From Gemmatales bacterium (GTDB taxonomy: Bacteria > Planctomycetota > Planctomycetia > Gemmatales > Gemmataceae): 64,000 bases of DNA. The DNA lies in contig BPJP01000001.1 in the NCBI GenBank assembly GCA_026004675.1, forward strand, positions 372,001 to 436,000, in the 5' to 3' direction. The notes below the pieces were generated by a model. It did not search any database. It had not been told where the DNA came from and worked only from the letters and a program-made list of their open reading frames with translations. The translations under genes and the position numbers were made by a program. Below are positions 8,139 through 17,057 of the stretch, piece by piece (within the stretch, counting starts at the first letter, position 1; every line of letters begins with the position of its first letter).

Positions 8139-9404
8139 TCATTTGAAACTTGGCAGTTTGACGGCAGACTCGGCGACGCCTTCGAACAGTTGTTTATGCG
8201 GCGGCTGATTCATTCCCAGCCAGGCACGCATGTCCCGAAGGTGAACGTCCTGAGCCGGCTTGCCGGTTTCCATGTCGGTCAGGATCAACAGACCTTTATC
8301 GACAACTTGAGCGACATACGGATCCTTGGTATTGGTCTTGAATTCTTCCAGAGCAGCGTGCAGGCGGATGGCCAGCACTCTCCAGGCTTCGCTTTTGAAT
8401 TCGGCTTTCTGGTCGTTACCATGAGCGATGCCGAAGTCGGCCAGGAAATAGCCGATATGCAAGGCGGCGAAATCCGGATGATAAGCCGGGTCGAGTTTTG
8501 GATCCATCCGGCAAAGCCCAATGGCCGCCTCGGTTCGTTCGCGAATCAAAGCAGGAGGATCAATGCCGTCGTTACTGAGGATGCGCAGAAGAACAAGGGC
8601 TGGTCTTCCTGCGATTTTGTCATCGAGAGTGAAGGAGGGGACAGCTGCTGCAGCCAGAACGCGTGTCCCTTCACGCCGCACATAGCGAAAACCGTCGATC
8701 TCCTCTTTTGAGGCGTTGGGGGGATAATTCGGTTTGCGCTCGACGAAGCGGACCACTGCCTGCAAGCATTTGGCTTCGAGTTCTTTGTTTTTGAATCGGC
8801 CTATGGTGGTGAACATGTCCTTCAGGCCGATCAGTGCCCACAGTTTGACGGCATCATGCTGTCCCGGGTCTTCGATGACTTTGACCATTGCAGCAGCGTG
8901 TTCTTCCTGACCTGTCGTTCCCAGCCAGGCCAGGATACGAGCTGCATTGATGCGAGCGATCGCGTTGGGATTTTGCAGCACCTTCTCGATTTCCGCGATG
9001 CAGGCGTTGCCATATTCGCGGAGGAAAACCAGTTGGGATTCCCGTTTCTTCTTGTCTGGATTGAGTTTATTCGGCGGCAATAAATAGGTTTGGGCCTCCC
9101 GCACGATATCGCTGAGAGTTAGCACCAGAGGACTTGGATTCCCCTTCAAAGAGTTTTCTTGAATCTCCTTCCAGGTGACCCGCCCGACGTACCAACGTGC
9201 CGCCCGCTCGATAATTTTCTTGTGCAACTCGGGCGCGTATTGTGTCCGACCATCGCGCAGACTTCGAAAAATCTCCCTCTCCTCGTTGGTCAACTTGTCG
9301 CTTTCGGTGACTAGCCGCTGCGGCACGGCAGGAACGACCAGAAAGAGCAGACCGAGTACGGCCAAGACGTTGATCCGGTATCGCCAAATGAACAGATTCA
9401 GCAT
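8139..9404 (-). CDS. Membrane-anchored or secreted HEAT-repeat protein
   Basis: The 421-residue protein has one N-terminal hydrophobic segment (LFIWRYRINVLAVLGLLFLVVPAVP), probably a signal anchor or uncleaved signal peptide. The rest is helical. A HEAT/armadillo-type repeat is clear around residues 130-180 (IARINAARILAWLG followed by AVKLWALIGLKDM), a fold used for protein binding. I do not recognise a catalytic motif. The reading frame stays open upstream to 9584, but those residues are not protein-like and the ATG at 9404 begins the hydrophobic signal. The 199 bases up to the next gene show nothing notable. Convergent with the RbsA-like gene, with 33 bases between stops. Confidence 0.75.
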   Translation of the reverse strand: MLNLFIWRYRINVLAVLGLLFLVVPAVPQRLVTESDKLTNEEREIFRSLRDGRTQYAPELHKKIIERAARWYVGRVTWKEIQENSLKGNPSPLVLTLSDIVREAQTYLLPPNKLNPDKKKRESQLVFLREYGNACIAEIEKVLQNPNAIARINAARILAWLGTTGQEEHAAAMVKVIEDPGQHDAVKLWALIGLKDMFTTIGRFKNKELEAKCLQAVVRFVERKPNYPPNASKEEIDGFRYVRREGTRVLAAAAVPSFTLDDKIAGRPALVLLRILSNDGIDPPALIRERTEAAIGLCRMDPKLDPAYHPDFAALHIGYFLADFGIAHGNDQKAEFKSEAWRVLAIRLHAALEEFKTNTKDPYVAQVVDKGLLILTDMETGKPAQDVHLRDMRAWLGMNQPPHKQLFEGVAESAVKLPSFK

Positions 9405-9603
9405 AACAAGCCCTTTTATGAATGGTGCCGACTGCCTGAAATAAGAACAATCGCCAAACGGATTTGTTGGTACTTTGTAAAGGCTATCACTTTTTTCCAG
9501 TGGATGTAAAGACCGCGCTGGCAGAAACGCCGACGAATCGCGGTGTGAGCGCTGTAGTCGCTGGAGTGGATGGGTTCGGCACAATCGTTACCATCGTCAT
9601 TCT

Positions 9604-10629
9604 TCAAAGCATCCTTTGCAATGGTTGCAGGTACATCGTCATATAGATGCGGATGATGGCGACGACGATCAAGATTGCCGTGATCAGCCAGACGGCGAAG
9701 CCAGCCAGCCTCGTGAGGATGGCCAGTCGATGGCTGGCCAATTCTTCATGTTTTTTGAAGAGTCGGCGAAACATTTCGGGAAGTTGCCCTGCTTCCTCGG
9801 CAACTTCGACCATGCTGCGAAACTCGTCGGGGAAAAGATCGGATTTTTCCAACGAGGCGGCTAGTCGGCGACCGGAGCGGACGCCGGCAGCAACAATGGA
9901 GGCATCCGCCATGAAAGCGGTGTTATCGGTGGCGATCATGCTTGCCTTGACTGCCTCATGCAGCGGCGCCGCGGTTTCCAGCAGAAGGTTCATGCTTAGA
10001 CAAAAGCGAGCGAGGGCCAAGGATTCGAAAAATGGCCCCACGAACGGCAGCTGAAGCAGAAATGCGTCTACGTTCGCTCGTTTCGAAAAGTAACGGCGGA
10101 CGAACCGGTAGCCGACCGCCAAAACGACAACCGCACCAAATGTCAACAACAGAAAAAGGAGTGCCCCTTTGGTGCCGGTCAAACCCAGTCCCAAAGGATC
10201 GAGAGGTGCCATCTGATTGCTGTCGGCAATCAAGCCAAGAACGAATATCAGAGCGGCGATAACCAGAACCGCGAGAATCAGTTGCACGACAGGGAGAGTG
10301 ATCTGGGAAAGGAATTGCCGCCGCAAGCGGAGTTGATCGCGGTAATAATCTTCCAACGACTGGCAAACTTCCGGCAAATGACCGCTTTTCTCGCCGACGG
10401 ACAACAGATTGACAAACAGAGGCGGAAACACTCCTTCTTCGTCGATCAGAGCGCTGTTCAAATCCTGACCGCGCTCGAGCTTTTCCGCGAGTCTTTGGCA
10501 GACAGGACGAAGTGTGAGCGGTCCCCGGCGAGCCTGCTGTCGAAAGACGGCGCTCAACATCATGCCAGCGTCGACACCGTGGCGGATGGCCCGACACAAA
10601 TCAACAAGATCGCTTTTCTTTGCATGCAT
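9604..10629 (-). CDS. Type II secretion/type IV pilus inner-membrane protein, GspF/PilC family
   Basis: The 341-residue protein has the duplicated T2SF layout: two cytoplasmic helical domains (about 5-110 and 185-310), each followed by membrane helices (about 113-135, 155-175 and 312-335). Typical motifs are present: GEKSGHLPEVCQSLEDYY in repeat 1 and VEVAEEAGQLPEMFRRLFKKHE in repeat 2. In secretion or pilus machines this platform protein links the ATPase to the pseudopilins, of which the window encodes two DUF1559 relatives far away. No GspE/PilB gene is nearby. The start overlaps closely with the upstream gene (stop at 10633), so the two are probably translationally coupled. Confidence 0.88.
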   Translation of the reverse strand: MHAKKSDLVDLCRAIRHGVDAGMMLSAVFRQQARRGPLTLRPVCQRLAEKLERGQDLNSALIDEEGVFPPLFVNLLSVGEKSGHLPEVCQSLEDYYRDQLRLRRQFLSQITLPVVQLILAVLVIAALIFVLGLIADSNQMAPLDPLGLGLTGTKGALLFLLLTFGAVVVLAVGYRFVRRYFSKRANVDAFLLQLPFVGPFFESLALARFCLSMNLLLETAAPLHEAVKASMIATDNTAFMADASIVAAGVRSGRRLAASLEKSDLFPDEFRSMVEVAEEAGQLPEMFRRLFKKHEELASHRLAILTRLAGFAVWLITAILIVVAIIRIYMTMYLQPLQRML

Positions 10630-10632
10630 AGA

Positions 10633-12894
10633 TCAGCGAATTACCTGGATGAGATTCGAATAATCATCCGTCCACAGTGGGCAACCGGGCCGCTGCTTCA
10701 GTCGCTGCCACTTGGCGTTGGTCTGTAAGGGTCCGAGTGCCGATCCGGTTCGCGCCAAGACCACCCATCGCGACGGCGACTTGCCCGCTTTGCGCTCGGC
10801 TTCGTCGACCTCGTCAACCTCCCCGACTCGGGCCTCCAGTCCTGCGTCCAGAGCCAGGGCGGCAACCACAGGCTCCAGGTCCAAATGCCGGTTGGTAATA
10901 TTGAACAGCAATAGCCCCTGGGGCGAAAGATGATCGAGATAAATCCGCACCGCTTCCCGCGTCAATAAATGAGTCGGCACGGCATCGGAACTGAACGCAT
11001 CGGCAATGATCAAATCGAACGGCTGGCCCTGATAGCGCTCTAATTGCAGTCGGGCATCCCCCAGCACAATCTCGACTTCGGCCCCGCGGTTTTTCGCATC
11101 GGACAGAAAAGTGAAATAGTGGCGAGCGACATATTCGACGGCAGGATCGACCTCGAAAAAAGTCCACGACTCGCCTTTTTTCGCATAACTGGCCAACGCG
11201 CCCGCACCAAGGCCGAGCACGGCAACACGCCGAAAGGCTTCCCGCCCAGCAAACAACTCCCCGATCGGACCGTCCCGAAAATAATAGGCCAAAGGCGTAT
11301 TGCGCCGTTCCATGTCCTCGTCGACAAACTGCATACCGTGCAGCGTCGTACCGTGCACGAACCGGCGAACGATCGTACCATTCTCCTTGACGTCAATCAC
11401 GCGAACGACAGCGAAGAAATTCCGTGCTTGAAAGACCAATTCGCTTTCCCTGTTGTCTCCGGTCATGCCACCGGTCAGGAGGATCGCTCCGACGGCTAAA
11501 GCAAATCGAATCGGCCGCTCGGCAAAAAACAACAGGCAGAGTGCCGCCGGCAAACCGTATACCAGCGTCGCTTGTAAAGGCACATCGTCAAGCCGGTTCT
11601 TGAAAAGGGGAATCACGGCACTTAAGCCAAGGTAAAACAGCAGTGGCAGCCAGAGGTCCTGCCAATCCAGAAAACGTTGGTCGTGCCTGTTCGGCTTCAG
11701 CGGCACGATCGCGCAGGCCATGACGAGAGCGAGAGGATACTCCACCACTGTTGGAAAGACTGAGGGCGCGACGAGGGTATTGAACATTCCGCCGAGCAAT
11801 CCGCCGGCAGCCAGGCAAAGATAGAATTCGGTCAAAAAGCGTGAGGCGGGGCGCTGCCGAGCCAGTTCACCGTGACAAGCCAAAACCACCACGAAAAACG
11901 TTCCCAGGTGGAAGAGAAACAAGCACCAGATCGGCACCGTTGTGTGGGTCAACGAAAACACGAACGTTTGGAGCAGAACTGCGAGGGGAAACAACAGCAG
12001 AATCGTTTCGTGTCGGACAATAGCGACGGGTGCAAACACAAGAACAAACGTGAGCAGGTATAGCGTCAAAGGCAGTATCCACAACAAGGGGACGGCAGCC
12101 ACGTCAGTGCACAAAAATGTCGTCACCCCAAACAGCAAACTGGCAGGCACGAAGGCTAACAGCAGCCAATGAAGAAGTTGGCGAAGGGAAGGCGGTGGGA
12201 TGTCCGCGTCGTCGGGGTGCCCATCCGAAGTTGCATTGGGCCGAGGTGTCGTCACGAAGCCAGCTGCGACGGTGAAAGCCATTAACGCCGCAAGCCCGAT
12301 CATCCACAGGCGAAGCTGGCTCTCCAGCGGCAGGTATGGCTCGAGCAAGAAAGGGTAGGCCAGCAAGGCGACCATGCTGCCGAGATTGCTGGCGGCATAA
12401 AGAAAATAGGGATCGCGTCCGCGGTTGTGGGAAGATTGAGAAAACCAGCTTTGCAATAACGGTGCCGTTGCCGCCACCGCGACAAACGGTATACCGGCGA
12501 ATACGACCAACAAAAGCAATAATGCCAAAACCGGATTAGCATGAACGGGCGGCGCGAAAAAGTCGGCGAGTTCCCGTCCCCTTATCAGCAGAGGCGTTCC
12601 CAACAACGCTGCCATCAACATCAGCCCATGCCCGACTCTCTGCTGGCGGAACGAGAACCTCGCGACAAGGCCATGAGCGTATAGATAGCCGGCTAACAAT
12701 CCAGCCTGAAAAAACACCAGACATGTGTTCCACACGGCCGGCGTCCCGCCATAAAGAGGCAAGACAAGTTTGCCGATCATCGGCTGCACGGAAAACAGCA
12801 GCCAGGCACTGATGAACAATGTCACGGCATACCAGCAGGGCAAAAAATAGCCGGTGCCTCGTCGATCGTCGATTTCGATTTGCGGTATGCTCAT
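10633..12894 (-). CDS. Fused membrane / spermidine synthase-like protein
   Basis: At 753 residues this is the common planctomycete fusion of a multi-pass membrane region (about residues 15-470, roughly 12-14 hydrophobic helices) with a soluble spermidine-synthase-like Rossmann domain (about 500-740). The methyltransferase-fold motifs are VAVLGLGAGALASYA near 565, FEVDPAVEYVAR and a later FDLIIADAFSSDAVPTHL, the last being the aminopropyltransferase-type acidic motif. The nucleotide donor or acceptor is not deducible. ATG 12894 follows AAGGAAAA. It is the upstream gene of a pair with the GspF-like gene and is divergent from comF. Confidence 0.85.
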   Translation of the reverse strand: MSIPQIEIDDRRGTGYFLPCWYAVTLFISAWLLFSVQPMIGKLVLPLYGGTPAVWNTCLVFFQAGLLAGYLYAHGLVARFSFRQQRVGHGLMLMAALLGTPLLIRGRELADFFAPPVHANPVLALLLLLVVFAGIPFVAVAATAPLLQSWFSQSSHNRGRDPYFLYAASNLGSMVALLAYPFLLEPYLPLESQLRLWMIGLAALMAFTVAAGFVTTPRPNATSDGHPDDADIPPPSLRQLLHWLLLAFVPASLLFGVTTFLCTDVAAVPLLWILPLTLYLLTFVLVFAPVAIVRHETILLLFPLAVLLQTFVFSLTHTTVPIWCLFLFHLGTFFVVVLACHGELARQRPASRFLTEFYLCLAAGGLLGGMFNTLVAPSVFPTVVEYPLALVMACAIVPLKPNRHDQRFLDWQDLWLPLLFYLGLSAVIPLFKNRLDDVPLQATLVYGLPAALCLLFFAERPIRFALAVGAILLTGGMTGDNRESELVFQARNFFAVVRVIDVKENGTIVRRFVHGTTLHGMQFVDEDMERRNTPLAYYFRDGPIGELFAGREAFRRVAVLGLGAGALASYAKKGESWTFFEVDPAVEYVARHYFTFLSDAKNRGAEVEIVLGDARLQLERYQGQPFDLIIADAFSSDAVPTHLLTREAVRIYLDHLSPQGLLLFNITNRHLDLEPVVAALALDAGLEARVGEVDEVDEAERKAGKSPSRWVVLARTGSALGPLQTNAKWQRLKQRPGCPLWTDDYSNLIQVIR

Positions 12895-12966
12895 CTATTT
12901 TCCTTATCACTTGCCGTACATTACGATAAGTCTAACCCTGCCTTCTCGATCGAAGAAGAGACGCCG

Positions 12967-13698
12967 ATGTCGTTTGTTTCGGACCTCAAAGCCGGATTCA
13001 TGCAGCTCCTTTATCCAGGAGTATGCGGCATTTGTTATGCGCCGTGGACGGCGGACGCTGTTCGTATTTGCCAGGATTGTCGCCATCGCTTGCAGTTCTC
13101 TGCGCTTGAAGCATGTCCGCGTTGCGGCGCACCGATCGGAACATATGCGAACGTGGAAGGTGGCTGCGTACGTTGCCGAGGTATTCGATTTCATTTTGAA
13201 ACCGTGGATCGACTGGGCATATATGAAGGCTTGCTGCGCGAAGTCATTTTGCGGATGAAGCATCCCAGCGGCGAGGAATTGGCCGAGGCTATCAGTACCT
13301 TGTTCGCCGACCAGATGGCAGCGCGTTTCGAGTCGAGGAAGCCCGACGTCGTGGTGCCAGTGCCATTGCATTGGCGTCGGCGCTGGTGGCGCGGCTTCAA
13401 TCAGAGCGACGCCCTGGCATGGACTTTGGCTGAGCACATGCGGGTGCCGTGCCGAACTCGCTGGTTACGGCGAATTCGAGCGACGCCAAAACAAACCGCA
13501 CAAACTCCGAGCGGCCGTTTCGAAAACGTTCGCAATGCGTTCGCGGCGCGCTCGTTTGCCGACCTTGCCGGCAAGCGCATTCTGCTTGTCGATGACGTAT
13601 TGACCACCGGTGCAACGTGCAGCGAGGCCGCCCGCGCTTTGCGCCAAGCAGGAGCACAAACGGTGATGGTCGCGGTTCTGGCCAAAAGCCAAAGCTAA
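12967..13698 (+). CDS. comF: ComF family amidophosphoribosyltransferase-like protein
   Basis: The 243-residue protein has the ComF layout: an N-terminal zinc-ribbon-like region with paired cysteines (CGIC, CQDC, CPRCG, CVRCRG within residues 19-65), a middle LKxP-type segment (ILRMKHPSGEELAE) and a C-terminal PRTase domain with the PRPP loop ILLVDDVLTTGAT near residue 205. ComF assists uptake of transforming DNA with ComEC and ComFA in competent bacteria; here comEC lies some 28 kb away, which supports an intact uptake route. ATG 12967 has an upstream GAAGAAGAGA; the frame opens earlier but those residues are unlike the family. A promoter near 12900 is shared with the divergent gene. Confidence 0.88.
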   Translation: MSFVSDLKAGFMQLLYPGVCGICYAPWTADAVRICQDCRHRLQFSALEACPRCGAPIGTYANVEGGCVRCRGIRFHFETVDRLGIYEGLLREVILRMKHPSGEELAEAISTLFADQMAARFESRKPDVVVPVPLHWRRRWWRGFNQSDALAWTLAEHMRVPCRTRWLRRIRATPKQTAQTPSGRFENVRNAFAARSFADLAGKRILLVDDVLTTGATCSEAARALRQAGAQTVMVAVLAKSQS

Positions 13699-13778
13699 TG
13701 GCTGTGCGTTTGCCGATCGCAAAGGCAGGGCGAAGGGGCATGGCAGTCCTTCGCGGTCCGCAATTTTTCGCTTCCCTG

Positions 13779-13807
13779 TTGTCAACGATCCAAGGTTTGT
13801 CTATGCT
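13779..13807 (+). promoter_or_regulatory. Putative sigma-70 promoter for the Tat-exported oxidoreductase
   Basis: TTGTCA (13779-13784) and TATGCT (13802-13807) are 17 bases apart, about 40 bases before the ATG at 13847. Confidence 0.45.
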
Positions 13808-13846
13808 CGTTGGCAACCTGAAATCCGTCGAACCGAGGGCAAGACC

Positions 13847-15151
13847 ATGGATCAGAACTCCGAAAGCAGCCGGATCAATCGTCGTGTTTTTTTGGGGCAA
13901 TCGGCGACAGCGGCGGCAGCCGGCATGGCGAGCAGCATGCTTGTGGCACGAGCGGCTAACAAAGCCAATCGAAAGATGGTCGTTGCGGTTTTGGGCCTGG
14001 GACGCGGTCGAGCGCATATTCGCGCCTGTCTGGACCTCCCCGATGTGGAAATCGCCTACATCTGCGACGTCGACCAACGCCGTGTCGACAGCGCCATGAA
14101 AACCATATCGAGTGCCGCCTCCAAAGCAGTGCCGACGCGAGGCGTCACGGATTTACGCAAAATACTCGATGATAAATCGGTCGATGCGATCACCATCGCC
14201 ATGCCGAATCATTGGCATGCGCCGGCGACCATTCTCGGATGCCAGGCAGGAAAACACGTTTACGTCGAAAAACCCGGCAGCCACAACGCCCAGGAAGGAG
14301 AATGGATGGTTGAAGCCGCTCGCAAGTATAAGCGAGTCGTGCAAATGGGCAACCAACGCCGCAGCTGGCCATCGGTCATCGAGGCGATGGACAAACTCAA
14401 GGACGGCGTCATCGGTACGGTGCGATCCGCGCGAACATGGTACAACAATCGCCGTCGGGGGATAGGCAAAGGCAAACCAGCCCCGGTACCGCCTTACCTC
14501 GACTATGCTCTTTGGCAGGGTCCTGCTCCGGTTCGCCCCTATAAAGACAACCTCATCCATTACAACTGGCACTGGCATTGGCATTGGGGCGGCGGCGAAC
14601 TCGCCAACAACGGCGTGCATGCCCTCGACCTGGCACGCTGGGGACTTGGAGTCGATTGCCCGCGTCGCGTCACCTGCGGCGGCGGACGCTATCATTTCGA
14701 CGATGACCAGGAAACGCCCGATACCGCGATGGCCACCTTCGATTTTGGCGACAAAGTGGCCCTGTGGGATTGCAGCAGCTGCCACCAACGCGTCGCGGAA
14801 AAACTGGCATTCGTCACGTTTTACGGCGACAAAGGTTCCCTCGCCATGACTGGCGGCGGTGCGTACAAGATCTATGATCTGCAAGGAAAGGTGATTTCGG
14901 AAGGCTCCGCCCCAGGCGGCGACCGCGTTCACTTCGCCAATTTCTTCGATTCCATTCGCGAAGGTAAACGGCCAAGTGCCGAGATCGAAGACGCCCAGAA
15001 AAGCACCCTGCTCTGCCATCTCGGCAACATCGCCTATCGCACCGGGCACACCTTGACTCTCGATCCGCAAAAACGCCTGATCCTCAATGACAAAGAGGCA
15101 CAGACCCTTTGGGGACGGGAATACAACAAGGAATGGCAGCCCAAGGTATAG
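13847..15151 (+). CDS. Gfo/Idh/MocA family oxidoreductase, Tat-exported
   Basis: The 434-residue protein opens with a twin-arginine signal (NRRVFLGQ at about 12-19, then a small-residue hydrophobic run to AARAAN), so it is exported folded, presumably with bound NAD(P). The Rossmann domain follows with VAVLGLGRGRAH and ADV-type ICDVDQRR; the EKP-type lysine motif appears as VYVEKPGSH near 140. The C-terminal domain includes HWHWHWGGGELANNGVHALDLARWGL, a metal-rich-looking stretch seen in the planctomycete branch of this family. The sugar substrate is unknown. GAGGGCAAGACC precedes the ATG. A strong bidirectional terminator follows. Confidence 0.92.
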   Translation: MDQNSESSRINRRVFLGQSATAAAAGMASSMLVARAANKANRKMVVAVLGLGRGRAHIRACLDLPDVEIAYICDVDQRRVDSAMKTISSAASKAVPTRGVTDLRKILDDKSVDAITIAMPNHWHAPATILGCQAGKHVYVEKPGSHNAQEGEWMVEAARKYKRVVQMGNQRRSWPSVIEAMDKLKDGVIGTVRSARTWYNNRRRGIGKGKPAPVPPYLDYALWQGPAPVRPYKDNLIHYNWHWHWHWGGGELANNGVHALDLARWGLGVDCPRRVTCGGGRYHFDDDQETPDTAMATFDFGDKVALWDCSSCHQRVAEKLAFVTFYGDKGSLAMTGGGAYKIYDLQGKVISEGSAPGGDRVHFANFFDSIREGKRPSAEIEDAQKSTLLCHLGNIAYRTGHTLTLDPQKRLILNDKEAQTLWGREYNKEWQPKV

Positions 15152-15159
15152 GTTCAACC

Positions 15160-15208
15160 AAAAAGAACACCCCTCATTCTCGCCAGGCGGGAATGAGGGG
15201 TTCTTTTT
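15160..15208. terminator. Bidirectional rho-independent terminator
   Basis: CCCCTCATTC (15170-15179) pairs with GAATGAGGGG (15191-15200), extended by an A-rich 5' arm (15160-15167) and the T-rich 3' arm TTCTTTTT (15201-15208) with a two-base bulge. It serves the oxidoreductase gene on the plus strand and the methyltransferase on the minus strand. Confidence 0.85.
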
Positions 15209-15262
15209 GTCGCTTGACTTTTGCGCACCGGGGCGAGGCAGTGTCCGCATCGGCGTCAGTTG

Positions 15263-16009
15263 CTACGGTTGGGAAGGGACACCGTCGCTTTTGCGGAACA
15301 CGTACAAGTATTTGTCACGTTGCAGGTTCGGACCGCAGTCGTGACGTTCGACGAGGTGGAACCCTTGTTCGAGCATCCAGGTTTCAAATCGGCTTTCGTC
15401 GTCGAGTTGCGGCGTTTCGGGAAACGTGTAGCCGGGACTGAAGAATCGTTCGGTGCAAAGCAGTTTGCCATGGTTTTTCAGGGCGCCTCGCAACGACGCC
15501 AGGACTGCCTCGGCATCGAAGCAATGCTGCAAGTCTTCGAAGGAAATGACGGCGTGATAGGTGCTGACAAACGGTGCCGGGCTGTCCACTTCGATGAATT
15601 CGAGTTGGGCGCCGACTCGCTGGGCGCGAAAACGGGCGAATTTGATCGAGTACGATTCTTTCAGATCGTAGCAATGAATGACCCAGTCCGGGCACGCGCG
15701 TTTGAGCAGGATGGCCTCTTCGCCGATGCCGCTGCCGTACACCGCAATCTGTGCCGGGTTGGGACAATGCTTGCGGAGCAGAAGGATCGTGTCGCGGACC
15801 AGGCTCTTGCGTACCTCGGTCGAATGGGTGGCGCAGGATTCGTAGATGCTGATGATCTGGCGATTGCCGAAATATTCCTCGATTTTGTCGCGAAAAGAAA
15901 CGTCAGGGTTGGCTGGCGTCGCCGAAGCGATGGACTTCAGAAACCGCAACGCCTTGTCCCGCGGTTCTCGGAGAAAATCAGCAATTTCCAGGACGCGGAA
16001 ATGATCCAT
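15263..16009 (-). CDS. SAM-dependent methyltransferase-like protein
   Basis: The 248-residue protein has a class I methyltransferase-like Rossmann fold. The nucleotide-binding motif reads IAVYGSGIGEEAILLKRA near residue 95 (glycine-rich loop), followed by CYDLKES at the acidic second motif and AVISFEDLQHCFDAEAVL in the region where a class I enzyme has its motif IV. A leading helical domain covers residues 1-80. The frame is open far upstream to 16534, but that part is a shadow; the ATG at 16009 has a good GGGAGGA Shine-Dalgarno. Acceptor unknown. It lies downstream of the LysM gene on the same strand, with 110 bases between them. Confidence 0.72.
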   Translation of the reverse strand: MDHFRVLEIADFLREPRDKALRFLKSIASATPANPDVSFRDKIEEYFGNRQIISIYESCATHSTEVRKSLVRDTILLLRKHCPNPAQIAVYGSGIGEEAILLKRACPDWVIHCYDLKESYSIKFARFRAQRVGAQLEFIEVDSPAPFVSTYHAVISFEDLQHCFDAEAVLASLRGALKNHGKLLCTERFFSPGYTFPETPQLDDESRFETWMLEQGFHLVERHDCGPNLQRDKYLYVFRKSDGVPSQP

Positions 16010-16119
16010 CGGGTCCTCCCGCCCAAACCAGGGAAAAGCCTGTTGGCGGGCCGGACTTTGGCAATCTACCCGAATGATGTCAAGATCGCCTGGCACAAAG
16101 GCTAACCAGGCAAACTGGA

Positions 16120-16521
16120 TCAATTCCCCTTCGTCGAAAAAGCGCGGGCCGTGGGCGCCTTGGGAATGGTGAGCACGGCGCCGATCGGCAATAAACCGCG
16201 CGAACGCAAAACATGGCGGTTTGCCAGAAAGATTTCTTCCGACATCCTGGCATCCCCATAATAGTGCTCTGCCAAATCTGCCAGCGTGTCCCCTTCGACC
16301 ACGATATGCTGAATTCCGGACTCGGATCGTTCCAATGCTGGCTGAACGACAGTGGCGGCTGACGGTGACGGCATCACTTGTCGACGCATGGGTTTGACCG
16401 GAATCGAGGCAGGCTCGGTCGAACCAGCATCCGCGGGCATCTCTTTTCGAGAAAAAACCGCGGCGGCCACGATCACGACGCCGATCCCCACCACCAGCCC
16501 AAGTTTTGCATCGTTGGTCAT
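16120..16521 (-). CDS. LysM domain protein with a membrane anchor
   Basis: At 133 residues, this protein has a single N-terminal hydrophobic helix (about 8-24, LGLVVGIGVVIVAAAVF), a short linker and a LysM module at about 70-125: HIVVEGDTLADLAEHYYGD, then ANRHVL and GLLPIGAVLTIP. LysM binds GlcNAc-containing glycans such as peptidoglycan, so the protein probably sits in the periplasm tethered to the inner membrane. GGGAGAG precedes the ATG at 16521. It may be cotranscribed with the methyltransferase downstream. Confidence 0.85.
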   Translation of the reverse strand: MTNDAKLGLVVGIGVVIVAAAVFSRKEMPADAGSTEPASIPVKPMRRQVMPSPSAATVVQPALERSESGIQHIVVEGDTLADLAEHYYGDARMSEEIFLANRHVLRSRGLLPIGAVLTIPKAPTARAFSTKGN

Positions 16522-17057
16522 GGCTCTCTCCCAATGGCGTATCGAGAGCCTTCCTGGCTCAGGCCGGCATCGAATGTAAAACAGTGCGCTTGGCTCTTTC
16601 CTTTCTGCTCAAGTATTCCCTGCGGTTGCGTGCCGCGCCGCTGCCAGAATAGTGATTCCAACAATTTGCCCGCTTGACGATCGGTTTTCCCTGCACAATG
16701 CGAACACCACTCGTATTCCCCCTTCTTTCCACGATCGCGGCAGCCCGTCCTCATCGGTCGCCACGGGAGAAAGTGCTCGTTTCCCAAACTCCTATATCGC
16801 CAAGAGCGATTGGCCCTTTCCGTCGTTGAGGCAGGCTTCTGGCGAAAACGATTCAGCATGGAAATTCTGGAAAGATGGTTCTTTCCGCAAAAGCGGGGAA
16901 ACCAGACAACGAAAAGATTTCAGGGAAGGCCTCCCACCAGCTCGTCGGCCATTTGTTTCAATCGTCTCTAGGAACAATTCGGCGCGACGCTATAATCCAA
17001 CGTCGCCGACCGGCGAAGGATCGTTTCGCCCGGGCATGGAAGCGAAAGGAATGAGGC
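16522..17057. other. Intergenic region, no gene recognised
   Basis: This 536-base gap between divergent genes contains no convincing coding frame; the open frames lack family resemblance and sensible ribosome sites. A TATAAT at 16991-16996 could be the -10 box for the gene at 17058, although its -35 (CTAGGA) is poor. AAAGGAATGAGG before 17058 is a good Shine-Dalgarno. Confidence 0.5.

Noticed and set aside
16010..16534. Long N-terminal extension of the methyltransferase gene
   Set aside because: The first 175 residues are low-quality sequence antiparallel to the LysM gene; the ATG at 16009 has a strong Shine-Dalgarno.
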